Source: Desulfobacterales bacterium
GTDB lineage: Bacteria > Desulfobacterota > Desulfobacteria > Desulfobacterales > BuS5
Assembly (NCBI GenBank): GCA_020056865.1
Contig: JAGVGX010000278.1
Span: forward strand, 1-17,642
Reading direction: 5' to 3'
DNA length: 17,642 nt
In this document: positions 1-7,671 of the stretch, in pieces
Numbering within the stretch: position 1 is the first letter of the stretch
Layout of the letters: every line of letters starts with the position of its first letter
Notes under the pieces: generated by a model
Seen by the model: only the letters and a program-made list of their open reading frames with translations
The model's database searches: none
Told to the model about the DNA's origin: nothing
Program-made: the position numbers and the translations under genes

Positions 1-2045
1 GAAAGGGCTCTTATATGTCTTAAATTATCAGCGGTTCTAAGTATCAGCATAGCAAGATTGCCTTCAGGAAGTTCTGAGAGCAAAAGTACTTCATCCCATG
101 ATTTTCCCAAAGCCCAATTGTAAATTGTAAGCGCGGGACGTAAAAACAAGCGTCTGACGTCAAACTTTTTATCAATCATATGTTCGGCAAACGGGGTCAA
201 ATCGCTCTTAATTTTGATAAAACATAAAACCAGTTCAGATGAAAGTAAATCTGCATTTATGTTATCATCGAATTCACGCTCATTAACAAATGCTGCAATG
301 ATTGCGGCAAGCAAGGCCGGGTCAGATTCAGGAAATGCTTTTAGCCGAAAGCCTTCTGCAATCATTAGCGGCTGGTCAACTCTCAACATAGACGCCCATA
401 TGCCATCATCGGTCAGCTCGCCGTTGTCTTTAACATATTTGTTTTCTTTTAAAAAATTAAGGTGCCTGATAAAATCATGTTCCAGAAATTTTTCGCCGTA
501 TATTGTCAGTTTTTTCTCGGAAGGGTTTGTCCTGTTTTTTTTTATTAAAAATGCGGCAAATGATTTTTTCAACAAAAGTTCTATCTGATCAGGAGCGTGT
601 GATAACAAAAGATTCAAAACCATTGAAAAATCAATCTTTATCTGACTGATAACATCAGATGGAGATGCATTGACAAGTTTGGCAGTAAGTTTGATATCCA
701 TGAACTTTCCTGGCACAACAACGGCAAAGCCTATATTGTCCATGCCTCTTCTTCCGGCTCTTCCTGCCATTTGATGGAATTCTGTTGAACTTAAAGGCAA
801 AAAATTACTTCCGTTAAATCTGTCTGAGTTCAACAAAACAATCGACCGGGCCGGAAAATTAACTCCGGCAGCAACCGTGCTTGTAGCGAAAACCGCTTCA
901 AGAAGCCCTTCGGTCATCAGGGTTTCAAGTATGATTTTCCAGGCAGGAAGCTGACCACTGTGATGCGCACCTACACCCTTGTTTTCCAGATGTAGCAAAT
1001 GCCGATGCATTGCGATATGGGAATCTTTAGGGACAAGCTCATCAAGTCTTTGTTTAAGTATGACTCTCTTTTCAAGGGGCAACAGATCTGTACACAAATT
1101 TAAAGCATTGTCGCAATCCGCACGTGACTTTAGAAAAAAAATTACAGGAAGAAGATCATATGTTCTTAACACCCGAAGTATATCACCAAACGGTGGCAGT
1201 TTGCCAAAAGGGGCAATAAGCGGGGGATGTTTACTGCTTAAATAGGCGTCAACTTTATGATGCCGCTCTCCTTTTTTGTTTGCATCAGATATTAAGGGGA
1301 AAAGTTTTCCTGAAGGATGTAAAAAAAGAGGGAAAAGAGGAACCGGTCTTTTTTTTTCCTCAATAACTATACATTCTTTAGCTCGAATGGATTTAAGCCA
1401 TTTTGCTATGCCTCTTGCATTGCCGATTGTGGCCGAAAGAAGCAACAAAGGGATTCGCTCGGGAAGATATATCATGATTTCTTCCCACACAACGCCACGG
1501 TCCGGATCTCCAAGAAAATGCGCTTCATCAAGTATAACAAGGTCAGTTGACAACGTTATCCCATGATGCATGGCATCGTAAAGCTGGTTTCGCAAAATCT
1601 CTGTTGTACCGGTGATTATAGGCGCATCCAGATTTTCTTTTCTGTCACCAGTTAATATCCCAACATGTTCAGGTCCAAAAATTTCAGAAAATTCTTTGTA
1701 TTTTGCATTTGTTAAGGCCTTTAGAGGAGATGCATACCATGCTCGTCCCCCTTGATTAAATATTCTTGAAATAGCCCCTTGCGCTATCCATGTTTTTCCT
1801 GTTCCGGTTGGGGCTGTTACAAGGCAGTCTGCTATGTTGATGGCCTCTAAGGCCTCTATTTGAAACGGATCCGGTTTAAACGGTTTCTTTTCAGGAACGC
1901 CTATGGATGAAAACACTTTTTTGAGAGCAGGATCAATATTTGGTTTAAGTTGAAGGATTCTTGGTTTTACTCCAGCGCCACCTCGCTTAAAATGTTTTCC
2001 ACCTGTTTTCTTATGCCTTAGATAGTATGGCTTTCGTTTATTCAT
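1..2045 (-). CDS. Ski2-like DExH/DEAH-box helicase, C-terminus cut by the window edge
   Basis: The frame stays open from an ATG at 2045 to the left edge, giving about 681 residues. Superfamily 2 motifs appear in order: Walker A (TAPTGTGKTW, about residues 77-86), motif Ia (YASPLKAL), the DEAH box (LDEAHFLGD, about 172-180), SATIGN (about 204) and motif VI (QMAGRAGRRG, about 424). These are typical of the Ski2/Mtr4/Hel308 group of ATP-driven nucleic-acid helicases. The last visible part resembles the end of a DSHCT domain, so probably few residues are missing. The N-terminus is basic (Lys/Arg-rich). The ATG overlaps the stop of the upstream CooC-like gene (TGATG), which implies translational coupling. 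RNA or DNA as substrate cannot be decided from the sequence. Confidence 0.87.
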   Translation of the reverse strand, partial: MNKRKPYYLRHKKTGGKHFKRGGAGVKPRILQLKPNIDPALKKVFSSIGVPEKKPFKPDPFQIEALEAINIADCLVTAPTGTGKTWIAQGAISRIFNQGGRAWYASPLKALTNAKYKEFSEIFGPEHVGILTGDRKENLDAPIITGTTEILRNQLYDAMHHGITLSTDLVILDEAHFLGDPDRGVVWEEIMIYLPERIPLLLLSATIGNARGIAKWLKSIRAKECIVIEEKKRPVPLFPLFLHPSGKLFPLISDANKKGERHHKVDAYLSSKHPPLIAPFGKLPPFGDILRVLRTYDLLPVIFFLKSRADCDNALNLCTDLLPLEKRVILKQRLDELVPKDSHIAMHRHLLHLENKGVGAHHSGQLPAWKIILETLMTEGLLEAVFATSTVAAGVNFPARSIVLLNSDRFNGSNFLPLSSTEFHQMAGRAGRRGMDNIGFAVVVPGKFMDIKLTAKLVNASPSDVISQIKIDFSMVLNLLLSHAPDQIELLLKKSFAAFLIKKNRTNPSEKKLTIYGEKFLEHDFIRHLNFLKENKYVKDNGELTDDGIWASMLRVDQPLMIAEGFRLKAFPESDPALLAAIIAAFVNEREFDDNINADLLSSELVLCFIKIKSDLTPFAEHMIDKKFDVRRLFLRPALTIYNWALGKSWDEVLLLSELPEGNLAMLILRTADNLRHIRAL

Positions 2046-2800
2046 CAGAGTTTTGAAATCATGTCAAAAACAATTGCTTTGGAAGAGGATTCAACATCAA
2101 AGGGCGATAACCCTTTGATATCGGCTTCTATCAGTGCGTCATCATACGGAATAAATCCCAAAAAAGTAAAGTCTGACAAATGTGTTTTTAAAAATTCTTT
2201 GTCTTTTTCACTTCGGATCTTGTTTCCAACCACCACAATATGTTTCAGACCTATTTCAGAACCCAGAGCCCTTATGTTGTCTGCCGTATCAATACTTCTT
2301 CTTCCCGGTTCAACAACAACAATCAACTTATCCACTGCCGAAGCTGTTGCCCTACCGAGATGCTCAATGCCTGCTTCCATATCCATGACCACAACATCGT
2401 CTCTTACTAAAACAATATGAGTAATCAGCGCACGCAACAGTGTGCTTGCAGGACAAAGGCACCCTGAACCGCCTTTCGGAATGGACCCTATACGCATCAG
2501 CTTAATGTTTTCGTATCTTGCCGAAAGCGTATCAGGAAGATCATCAACTTTTGGATTAAGCTTAAAAAATCCCCCGATGGTTCCTGGTTTTGCTTCCGTT
2601 CTCTCATAGATCAGATCTTTCATTTCAGAAATCGGAGTTATCCTGTCTGCACCAGAAATACCAATAGCTGCTGCAAGATTGGCGTCCGGATCAGCGTCAA
2701 CTGCCAGAACATGCTTGCCGCTTGCATTCAACGCTCGTATTAAAAGTGCAGAAAACGTTGTTTTCCCAACACCACCCTTTCCGCTTACCGCTAATTTCAT
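2045..2800 (-). CDS. cooC: CooC-type ATPase (CO dehydrogenase nickel-insertion accessory protein family)
   Basis: This is a 251-residue P-loop ATPase of the MinD/SIMIBI class. The deviant Walker A is GKGGVGKTT at residues 7-15, followed by VDADPDAN (34-41). A CxC pair (Cys114 and Cys116, in GCLCP) lies where CooC proteins carry the cysteines that bind metal between two monomers. A Walker B-like stretch (VVVMDMEAG) follows. Characterised CooC proteins help load nickel into the C-cluster of CO dehydrogenase, the carbonyl-branch enzyme of the Wood-Ljungdahl pathway, and that fits the nearby metF and metV. The start is supported by AAAGGGA shortly before the ATG. No CO dehydrogenase gene is in the window, so the client is inferred; another MinD-like metal-insertion role remains possible. 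Confidence 0.8.
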   Translation of the reverse strand: MKLAVSGKGGVGKTTFSALLIRALNASGKHVLAVDADPDANLAAAIGISGADRITPISEMKDLIYERTEAKPGTIGGFFKLNPKVDDLPDTLSARYENIKLMRIGSIPKGGSGCLCPASTLLRALITHIVLVRDDVVVMDMEAGIEHLGRATASAVDKLIVVVEPGRRSIDTADNIRALGSEIGLKHIVVVGNKIRSEKDKEFLKTHLSDFTFLGFIPYDDALIEADIKGLSPFDVESSSKAIVFDMISKL

Positions 2801-2855
2801 TGTATATCCCTTTCATCATGTGTAAACGTAAAAAAACATCCAATTTAATAGCTAT

Positions 2856-2864
2856 AATATAGCA
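2856..2864 (-). promoter_or_regulatory. Possible extended -10 promoter for the cooC-helicase pair
   Basis: On the minus strand TGCTATATT reads as an extended -10 element, about 55 bases before the cooC start. It lies in an AT-rich dyad (GCTATAATATAGC). No good -35 hexamer is seen, so this is a weak call. Confidence 0.25.
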
Positions 2865-2952
2865 TGTCCTTTCTATTTTTGCTAATCGCAATGAATTGTA
2901 TTCAAAAACTTAATATTTGGATTCATCTCCCTATCTTGTTGTGTTAAAATAT

Positions 2953-2976
2953 TGATACAGTGTGGACATTGTATCA
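2953..2976. other. 24-bp imperfect palindrome between the outer-membrane gene and cooC
   Basis: The arms TGATACA and TGTATCA are perfect complements, with an inner TGT/ACA pair and one mismatch between them. It begins 18 bases past the outer-membrane protein stop on the minus strand and is followed by an AT-rich stretch without a clean T-run. It could be a weak terminator for that gene or an operator for cooC. Confidence 0.35.
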
Positions 2977-2994
2977 TGATTTCAAGCCACCATC

Positions 2995-3855
2995 TTAAAA
3001 TAAATACATAAACCTTAAGTTCAGTGCCTGGCCCTGGAGTTCATTTTTCCCGTCTACGTCAACATCATATTTAATATTTAATTCCATGCTCGGTGTGAAA
3101 AACCAGCCGAAACCAGCAGCAGCGGTTACATTATATCCTTCATCTTCCTGGGTAACGCCTTGGTATTTACTTTTTCTTTTATCCTTGTAATCGCCCTGGA
3201 GATAAACATTACATCGTTTCATTTGATAACTGAGCATGGCATTATACTCATAGTAATCTCCTCCATGTGTATGATGATAAGTGGTATCGTCAAAATAATG
3301 CAGATAAGCAGCACTTCCTTCAAGCCATATGGGGCCGAATCTTTCGAGCCATGCAATAATTGGAAAGATTTGGATGCTGTCGTCGCCAATTCCTCTTAGT
3401 TCATCATCACCCAAAGGAAAAATAGCCGCCAGTCCAAAAGTCAAATGCGTTGTTTTTGACTCGTTATTCCATCCAATAGACTGATATAAAATTGGATCGC
3501 CAGCGCCAGACCTGTCTGCACTGCTGTTTTTAATATGAATATCCTTATACACAAAAATACCTTCAAGAAAATATTGCCACTGGTTGCGTTCACCAAAATG
3601 CCATGGTCTCATAAAGCGCGATAAAGTAAAAAGCACCTCCGTATCGTCAACATCAATGTCATTGCCATGGTTATCAGCATATTTATCCGCCCAATAGTAA
3701 TATCCATTTTGAAGAAACATAAATGTATCCGGAAAATCATTGCACCAGAATCCTGCACGTGTGGCAAGTTGAAGCAACCCAGGAGCTGCTGAAACCACGT
3801 TTGGAAAGCAGGCATAAAAAACAAATATAAAAAAAAACAGCCATTTTTTCCTCAT
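2995..3855 (-). CDS. Outer-membrane beta-barrel protein, resembling the phenol-degradation MetA-type transporter family
   Basis: The chosen start gives 286 residues. The frame extends 22 codons further upstream, but the ATG at 3855 has AAAGGGG just before it and opens a clear signal peptide (basic MRKK, a Phe-rich hydrophobic core, likely cleavage after VSA). The mature part has alternating aromatic strands, many Gly/Asp turns and a final phenylalanine (RFMYLF), as expected for a BAM-assembled barrel. The pattern 'GAGDP - strand - FGLAAIFPLGDDE - strand' resembles the Phenol_MetA_deg-type transporter family; this is recognition by eye, not a profile result. It is transcribed in the same direction as the cytochrome cluster but has its own candidate promoter and a 235-base gap. 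Substrate unknown. Confidence 0.6.
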   Translation of the reverse strand: MRKKWLFFFIFVFYACFPNVVSAAPGLLQLATRAGFWCNDFPDTFMFLQNGYYYWADKYADNHGNDIDVDDTEVLFTLSRFMRPWHFGERNQWQYFLEGIFVYKDIHIKNSSADRSGAGDPILYQSIGWNNESKTTHLTFGLAAIFPLGDDELRGIGDDSIQIFPIIAWLERFGPIWLEGSAAYLHYFDDTTYHHTHGGDYYEYNAMLSYQMKRCNVYLQGDYKDKRKSKYQGVTQEDEGYNVTAAAGFGWFFTPSMELNIKYDVDVDGKNELQGQALNLRFMYLF

Positions 3856-3944
3856 AGTGTTCCCCTTTTCTCTTTTAACCCGGCAATATAAAAAACAATA
3901 AATCGTGATAACTATTATCATGTTAACACACTTGACTTATTAGG

Positions 3945-3971
3945 ATTAAATCATATTATGACAGGTGTCAA
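3945..3971 (-). promoter_or_regulatory. Candidate sigma-70 promoter of the outer-membrane protein gene
   Basis: On the minus strand a perfect TTGACA (3971-3966) is followed after 15 bases by TTTAAT (3950-3945). The spacing is shorter than the preferred 17. It lies about 90 bases before the chosen start. Confidence 0.35.
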
Positions 3972-4008
3972 GGCAATCCAAGATAGGAAAGAAGAACGGA
4001 TAGGAAAT

Positions 4009-4043
4009 AATCGAAAAAATCACTATGGCTGTGTTTTTTGATT
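4009..4043 (-). terminator. Weak AT-rich hairpin downstream of the cytochrome gene
   Basis: The arm at 4009-4023 and GTGTTTTTTGATT (4031-4043) pair apart from two bulges, and the T-run lies inside the stem. It could end the metF-cytochrome operon, but it lacks a GC-rich stem. Confidence 0.25.
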
Positions 4044-4090
4044 GTACAAAGCGGGTCGTATCTATTTTCGATTAAAAAAATAAGCAGATG

Positions 4091-4477
4091 TTATTTTTCT
4101 TTGATATGACATTCTCCGCACATCAGGGGGCCGGCGTTTTTACTCTTATGGCATCTCCAGCAGCTTGAATGAAAAGCCTTCATCAGGCCTGGGGTGTTCC
4201 CTGATTTTTTTAATTTGTGGCAGTCGGAACAGCTCTGATCTTCAGATGATTCATCTTCGAGCAACTGTCCGTCTTCATAAAGATGATGACAAACATTGCA
4301 ATTTTCAAGTTCTGCTTTTTCATTATGTTCATCATGTTTAAAAACAGCTTGCGCCCTCTGAACAGAACCAAATACGCTATTATCCACAGCAACCATATCT
4401 TCCTGAGAATATCCGGGAACACAAATCAACATAAAACCCATAACGAGAACACATATAAAAAATCGATGTTTAACCAT
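4091..4477 (-). CDS. Secreted tetraheme class III cytochrome c (cytochrome c3/TmcA-like)
   Basis: This is a 128-residue protein with a signal peptide (about residues 1-24, hydrophobic core [10 protein letters not shown], cut near GYS-Q). It has four CxxCH haem sites at residues 60, 83, 106 and 120. Upstream FKHDEH (His48, His51), the second His in CNVCHH and His103 can supply distal ligands, as in bis-His class III cytochromes c3. An acidic loop (about 69-80) recalls the acidic TmcA cytochromes that serve membrane redox complexes in sulfate reducers. It would act in the periplasm. It is the last gene of the metF cluster, 59 bases after the HdrC-like gene, with AAGGATA before the ATG. Inference: it is the periplasmic electron partner of the cytochrome b-like membrane protein encoded two genes upstream. 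Confidence 0.88.
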   Translation of the reverse strand: MVKHRFFICVLVMGFMLICVPGYSQEDMVAVDNSVFGSVQRAQAVFKHDEHNEKAELENCNVCHHLYEDGQLLEDESSEDQSCSDCHKLKKSGNTPGLMKAFHSSCWRCHKSKNAGPLMCGECHIKEK

Positions 4478-4536
4478 ACGATATTATCCTTATTCTTTGA
4501 GTGACATAATAAACTTTTTAGATAAAGTAAGTTTTT

Positions 4537-4914
4537 TTATTTATCATGTCTTTGTTCTATCCCCTGTGATCTGCAAATACTCCTGGCAACGGCTATCATA
4601 CTGGGGATATCTATTCCAATAGGGCAGTAGCAGCGGGTACACAACACACAGTTCTCCCAAACCAAGTCTCTTGCTTTTTCAAGAAACGCCCTAGTGACCT
4701 TGCCTTTTTTTTTATAGGTTTTCCCAATTGAATGGATAAACTTGTAAGAAGGCATATATTCAGGCTGCTTATGTATCATATATAAAAAACAACTTTCCGC
4801 ACACATGGTACAGTGGGCGCATACTTTCAAACTAAGTTTCATTGTTGTTTTATGTTTATTGAGAATATTTTGAATTGATACAGAATCAATTTCAGTTGTG
4901 TTATTATCACTCAT
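4537..4914 (-). CDS. HdrC-like 4Fe-4S protein (N-terminal TmcB/DsrK-type iron-sulfur domain only)
   Basis: This is a 125-residue cytoplasmic-type protein with no signal peptide. Two cysteine clusters are visible: C32-x2-C35-x2-C38-x3-C42 and C89-x2-C92-x2-C95-x1-C97-P, the latter followed by IGIDIP, typical of HdrC and of the N-terminal parts of HdrD, DsrK and TmcB. The second cluster has one residue between its last two cysteines where three are usual. The CCG (HdrB/HdrD catalytic) domains of full-length TmcB or DsrK are absent and a real stop ends the gene, so this is an electron-wire subunit, not a heterodisulfide reductase. It follows the cytochrome b-like gene by 61 bases, with GGAGA before the ATG. 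Inferred role: passing electrons between MetFV and the membrane subunit. Confidence 0.78.
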   Translation of the reverse strand: MSDNNTTEIDSVSIQNILNKHKTTMKLSLKVCAHCTMCAESCFLYMIHKQPEYMPSYKFIHSIGKTYKKKGKVTRAFLEKARDLVWENCVLCTRCYCPIGIDIPSMIAVARSICRSQGIEQRHDK

Positions 4915-4975
4915 GGGTGTCTCCGAATCGTAAAATTAAATAATCATTTGAGCCCAACGCTGAAATTGGCTCATT

Positions 4976-5701
4976 TTAATGCCATGACCTGCTGCCTTTA
5001 CCCAGGCTGTATTCACTTTTAACAAAAAACCGGGAGATAAAGAAAAAAAACATATGGGTAAATTTTGTAAAAGGTATGGTAATAAGCATCACCTCGCCAA
5101 GCAGCATATGCAAAACGATAACTGTACGATAATCAAACATCTGATGATATGCCAGAAATCCAGTTAAAAAGGGAGCTGTTGCAACACACCAGATAAAGTA
5201 ATCATAAAAGGAAGTGATCGAACGCACACGGCCGACAAAAAGCCGTCTGAGAAGAAAAAAAAGTGCGGTTGCAAGAAATATGATGGTTAATATATCCGCT
5301 GTTTTTTCCGAAAAAGTAAAAAGACGGAACCCCCAGGCATCATCCAGCATAATATTATGGGCAAAAAGAAACACAGGAACAATAAAAAGGCAGATGTGAA
5401 ACACTGTTGTTACAAGGATCATTGTGGGACTCACCCCGACAATGGTAAGCTTAAGCTGTTGGAACCAGTTTAAAATTGCCCCTTGTTTTTTTTCTTTTGC
5501 AGCGCCCTTTTTGTCTTTTGAATCCTTAGGTTGAATCCGGATGCCTTTATCCATTACTATGTGTTCAGGTTTTGTTAATGAAAGTATCCTGAGTACCTGG
5601 TAAATACTGCCTGTAAAAAATATAAGAAAAGATATCCATACCAAAGGGCCTCGGGCCAAATTATACAAAACCGCCGAAGAGAATATATTTGATATTTCCA
5701 T
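4976..5701 (-). CDS. Membrane cytochrome b-like subunit (NarI/HdrE/TmcC-like)
   Basis: This is a 241-residue integral membrane protein with about five hydrophobic helices, near residues 19-40, 92-116, 135-155, 167-187 and 194-212. Histidines in or beside the helices (102, 115, 186, 198, 216) could bind haem b, as in NarI, HdrE, DsrM and TmcC. A Lys-rich loop (about 50-76) separates helices 1 and 2 and could dock a soluble partner. The ATG at 5701 is preferred over a TTG eight codons upstream, because AGGA lies before it and the protein then starts at a normal helix lead-in. It sits between metV (29-base gap) and the HdrC-like gene, and the pairing with an HdrC/TmcB-type protein is typical of membrane electron-transfer modules in sulfate reducers. 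Quinone or cytochrome as partner is not settled. Confidence 0.78.
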   Translation of the reverse strand: MEISNIFSSAVLYNLARGPLVWISFLIFFTGSIYQVLRILSLTKPEHIVMDKGIRIQPKDSKDKKGAAKEKKQGAILNWFQQLKLTIVGVSPTMILVTTVFHICLFIVPVFLFAHNIMLDDAWGFRLFTFSEKTADILTIIFLATALFFLLRRLFVGRVRSITSFYDYFIWCVATAPFLTGFLAYHQMFDYRTVIVLHMLLGEVMLITIPFTKFTHMFFFFISRFFVKSEYSLGKGSRSWH

Positions 5702-5730
5702 AAAATAAATATTCCTAAAAATCAAAAAAG

Positions 5731-6402
5731 CTATTTGCCGTATCTTGCTTTATACGGTTCCTGAATGGTTGTGCGTTGCACCTGATTCTGCCACATCATG
5801 ACCGGCTGAATTTTTAATATATCATCAAGCCGGTTCTGTTCTTTAAGGCGTTCATATATATCATACCAGGCACATGGAATTTCATTGCTTATCTCGCACA
5901 TGCCGCTGTTCGTTCCGCCGCACGGCCCGTTAAACAAAGACTTGGCGCACCGTGTAACCGGGCAGATCCCACCGGTGTATCCGAGCACACATTGGCCGCA
6001 GGCTCTGCATTTTTCTTCATACATGCCGATATCCTTGTCTATCCCAATGGATACCGTGTTGACTGCAGGAAATACGGGTTTGTTGGTAAATATTTCAGCG
6101 GCAAGCTGAACGCCTGCGCCGCATGCCATGGATAGGATACAATCATAATTTAATAATATTTCCGGCAGATCATAATAATATTTGGTATTGCATTGCCGTT
6201 CAACTGTATATCCATCAATCTTCTGCGAGCTGTTGTCAGCCTTAAAAAGCGCATTGAGTTCGGCGTTTAATGTGTTAACCTCACGCTGGCCGCCGCTAAG
6301 ACATACGGATGAACATCCTCCGCAACCGATATTTAAGATATTACGATATCCTTTAATCGAATCTTTAATTTCTTCTATGGGTTTTCTTTCTGATTTAACC
6401 AC
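5731..6402 (-). CDS. metV: MetV, iron-sulfur/zinc partner subunit of methylenetetrahydrofolate reductase
   Basis: This is a 223-residue protein of the 'methylene-tetrahydrofolate reductase C-terminal' family (MetV). It is rich in cysteine: GCGGCSSVC at residues 26-34, single cysteines near 71, 88 and 94, and a dense group from residue 132 (C132-x2-C135-x2-C138-x8-C147-P) to C177. In acetogens MetV pairs with MetF and is needed when the reductase takes electrons from a partner other than NAD(P)H. The start is GTG, supported by a strong GAGGAGG (6408-6414) that overlaps the metF stop, so the two genes are translationally linked (11-base gap). The genes after it encode electron-transfer proteins, suggesting that MetV hands electrons to or from them. 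Confidence 0.9.
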   Translation of the reverse strand: MVKSERKPIEEIKDSIKGYRNILNIGCGGCSSVCLSGGQREVNTLNAELNALFKADNSSQKIDGYTVERQCNTKYYYDLPEILLNYDCILSMACGAGVQLAAEIFTNKPVFPAVNTVSIGIDKDIGMYEEKCRACGQCVLGYTGGICPVTRCAKSLFNGPCGGTNSGMCEISNEIPCAWYDIYERLKEQNRLDDILKIQPVMMWQNQVQRTTIQEPYKARYGK

Positions 6403-6413
6403 GTCAACCTCCT

Positions 6414-7340
6414 CTAATTCATCGCCGGTCTGGGCAAAACCTTTGCCTGTTCAGCGATTTCCGGCACCTTGTGCTCCCATTCAATGGCCATAAGATGCAC
6501 ACCGGCCACCCCTTTCATTTCCTTGAATTCTTCAATCTGCTCACAAGCGATTTTTATTCCTTCTGCAGCCTGTTTTTTTTTTTCAGCACCTTTGATACGA
6601 TTGATAATTTCATCCGGAACATCCATTCCCGGAACACTTGCTTTCATATACCTCGCCATACCTAAGCTTTTCATGGGGGTCACTCCGGCAAGTATATACG
6701 TCTTTTCCGTTAATCCCATATCATTGGCCTGACGGATCCATTCCCGCATCTTCTTCATATTGTAAATACACTGGGTCTGGATAAAATCAGCACCGGCCTG
6801 TACCTTTTTTGCCAGTCGATGAACCCGCCACTCAAAAGGGTCGGCAAAGGGATTTGCAGCCGCACCTATAAACAGCTTTGGCGGCGTATCAATATCAGCG
6901 CCACTTAAAAATTTCCCTTCATCTCTCATTGTTTTAATTAATGATACCAACTGGATGGAATCAATATCAAAAACCCCTTTGGCATATGGCTGGTCTCCAA
7001 ACTTCTGATGGTCGCCTGAAAGACATAAAATATTTCTTATGCCATGGGCATAAGCGCCAAGGATATCCGCCTGCATGGCCAAACGATTACGATCACGACA
7101 AACCATCTGAAAATTAGGTTCAAGACCCTCTTGCATCACAAATAAAGAAGCTGCCCAGCTTGACATCCTCACCATAGCCGTCTGGTTGTCGGTAATATTA
7201 ACCATATCAACCATTCCCTTTAAATGACGGGCCTTCTCCTTTACCGCTTCAACATTCGCTCCACGGGGCGGCCCGACTTCTCCTGTAAAAGCAAAATGGC
7301 CCGCTTTTAATACTTTCTCAAGATTACTTCCTGATTTCAT
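6414..7340 (-). CDS. metF: Methylenetetrahydrofolate reductase, MetF subunit
   Basis: This is a 308-residue flavoprotein-type TIM barrel of usual MetF length. Family landmarks include FTGEVGPPRG (catalytic glutamate at residue 21), the CLSGDH loop for flavin/folate contact, and the FIQTQCIYN strand. It interconverts methylene- and methyl-tetrahydrofolate, the last step of the methyl branch of the Wood-Ljungdahl pathway, and runs in reverse in acetate-oxidising sulfate reducers. GAGGAAA precedes the ATG. It heads a cluster with metV, a cytochrome b-like membrane protein, an HdrC-like protein and a tetraheme cytochrome c, all on the same strand with short gaps. That suggests electrons are exchanged with a membrane system rather than with NAD(P)H. 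Confidence 0.95.
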   Translation of the reverse strand: MKSGSNLEKVLKAGHFAFTGEVGPPRGANVEAVKEKARHLKGMVDMVNITDNQTAMVRMSSWAASLFVMQEGLEPNFQMVCRDRNRLAMQADILGAYAHGIRNILCLSGDHQKFGDQPYAKGVFDIDSIQLVSLIKTMRDEGKFLSGADIDTPPKLFIGAAANPFADPFEWRVHRLAKKVQAGADFIQTQCIYNMKKMREWIRQANDMGLTEKTYILAGVTPMKSLGMARYMKASVPGMDVPDEIINRIKGAEKKKQAAEGIKIACEQIEEFKEMKGVAGVHLMAIEWEHKVPEIAEQAKVLPRPAMN

Positions 7341-7412
7341 TTCAAAATTTCCTCAATTCTATATATTAATATTTTTATAGATTTTATATTATCATTATGA
7401 ATAAACCCCTGA

Positions 7413-7441
7413 AAAATAGCCAAATAACCGACGAATGTCAA
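7413..7441 (-). promoter_or_regulatory. Candidate sigma-70 promoter of the metF operon
   Basis: On the minus strand a perfect TTGACA (7441-7436) is followed after 17 bases by TATTTT (7418-7413), which matches TATAAT at four of six positions. Transcription would start about 65 bases before metF. The dispersed repeat ends about 30 bases further upstream. Confidence 0.45.
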
Positions 7442-7470
7442 GACCATATTTTGTACCCGTTCGCGGAACG

Positions 7471-7630
7471 TTGAAATTGGAAAATAGAAATTGGAAATTT
7501 GGTCGTCATACTTTTGTACTGTTTATGAACGCATTCAATTTTGGGCCAAGTTCATTTTCGCAAACTCCTTTCATCTCTTCCAAATTTCTATTTTCCAATT
7601 TCTAAGTTTAAAGCCGTAAACAGCTACCTT
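7471..7630 (+). repeat. Dispersed MITE-like element, copy 1
   Basis: About 135-160 bases with terminal inverted repeats: GAAATTGGAAAATAGAAATT near the left end, and its near-complement AATTTCTATTTTCCAATTTC ending near 7602. A second copy lies inverted at 16458-16602. The first 35 or so bases are almost identical between the copies, the centre has diverged, and similarity resumes from the right repeat through AAGCCGTAAACAGCTACCTT (7611-7630). There is no coding capacity, so it would be a non-autonomous or REP-like intergenic element. It fills most of the gap between metF and the protease gene. Confidence 0.75.
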
Positions 7631-7671
7631 TTTTTCAACCGTAAACCGATAACTGTAAACCGTAAACGGTT
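7614..7671. repeat. Short CCGTAAAC repeat cluster before the protease gene
   Basis: CCGTAAAC occurs at 7614, 7639 and 7660, with a variant CTGTAAAC at 7653. The last copy lies in the palindrome AACCGTAAACGGTT (7658-7671). A TATAAT hexamer follows at 7674-7679 without a clear -35. It may be an operator cluster or simply an intergenic repeat; the first copy overlaps the right end of the dispersed element. Confidence 0.4.

Noticed and set aside
4091..5701. A complete Tmc complex (TmcABCD)
   Set aside because: The iron-sulfur protein lacks the CCG domains of TmcB and no TmcD is present. Only resemblance to TmcA, the TmcB N-terminus and TmcC is supported.
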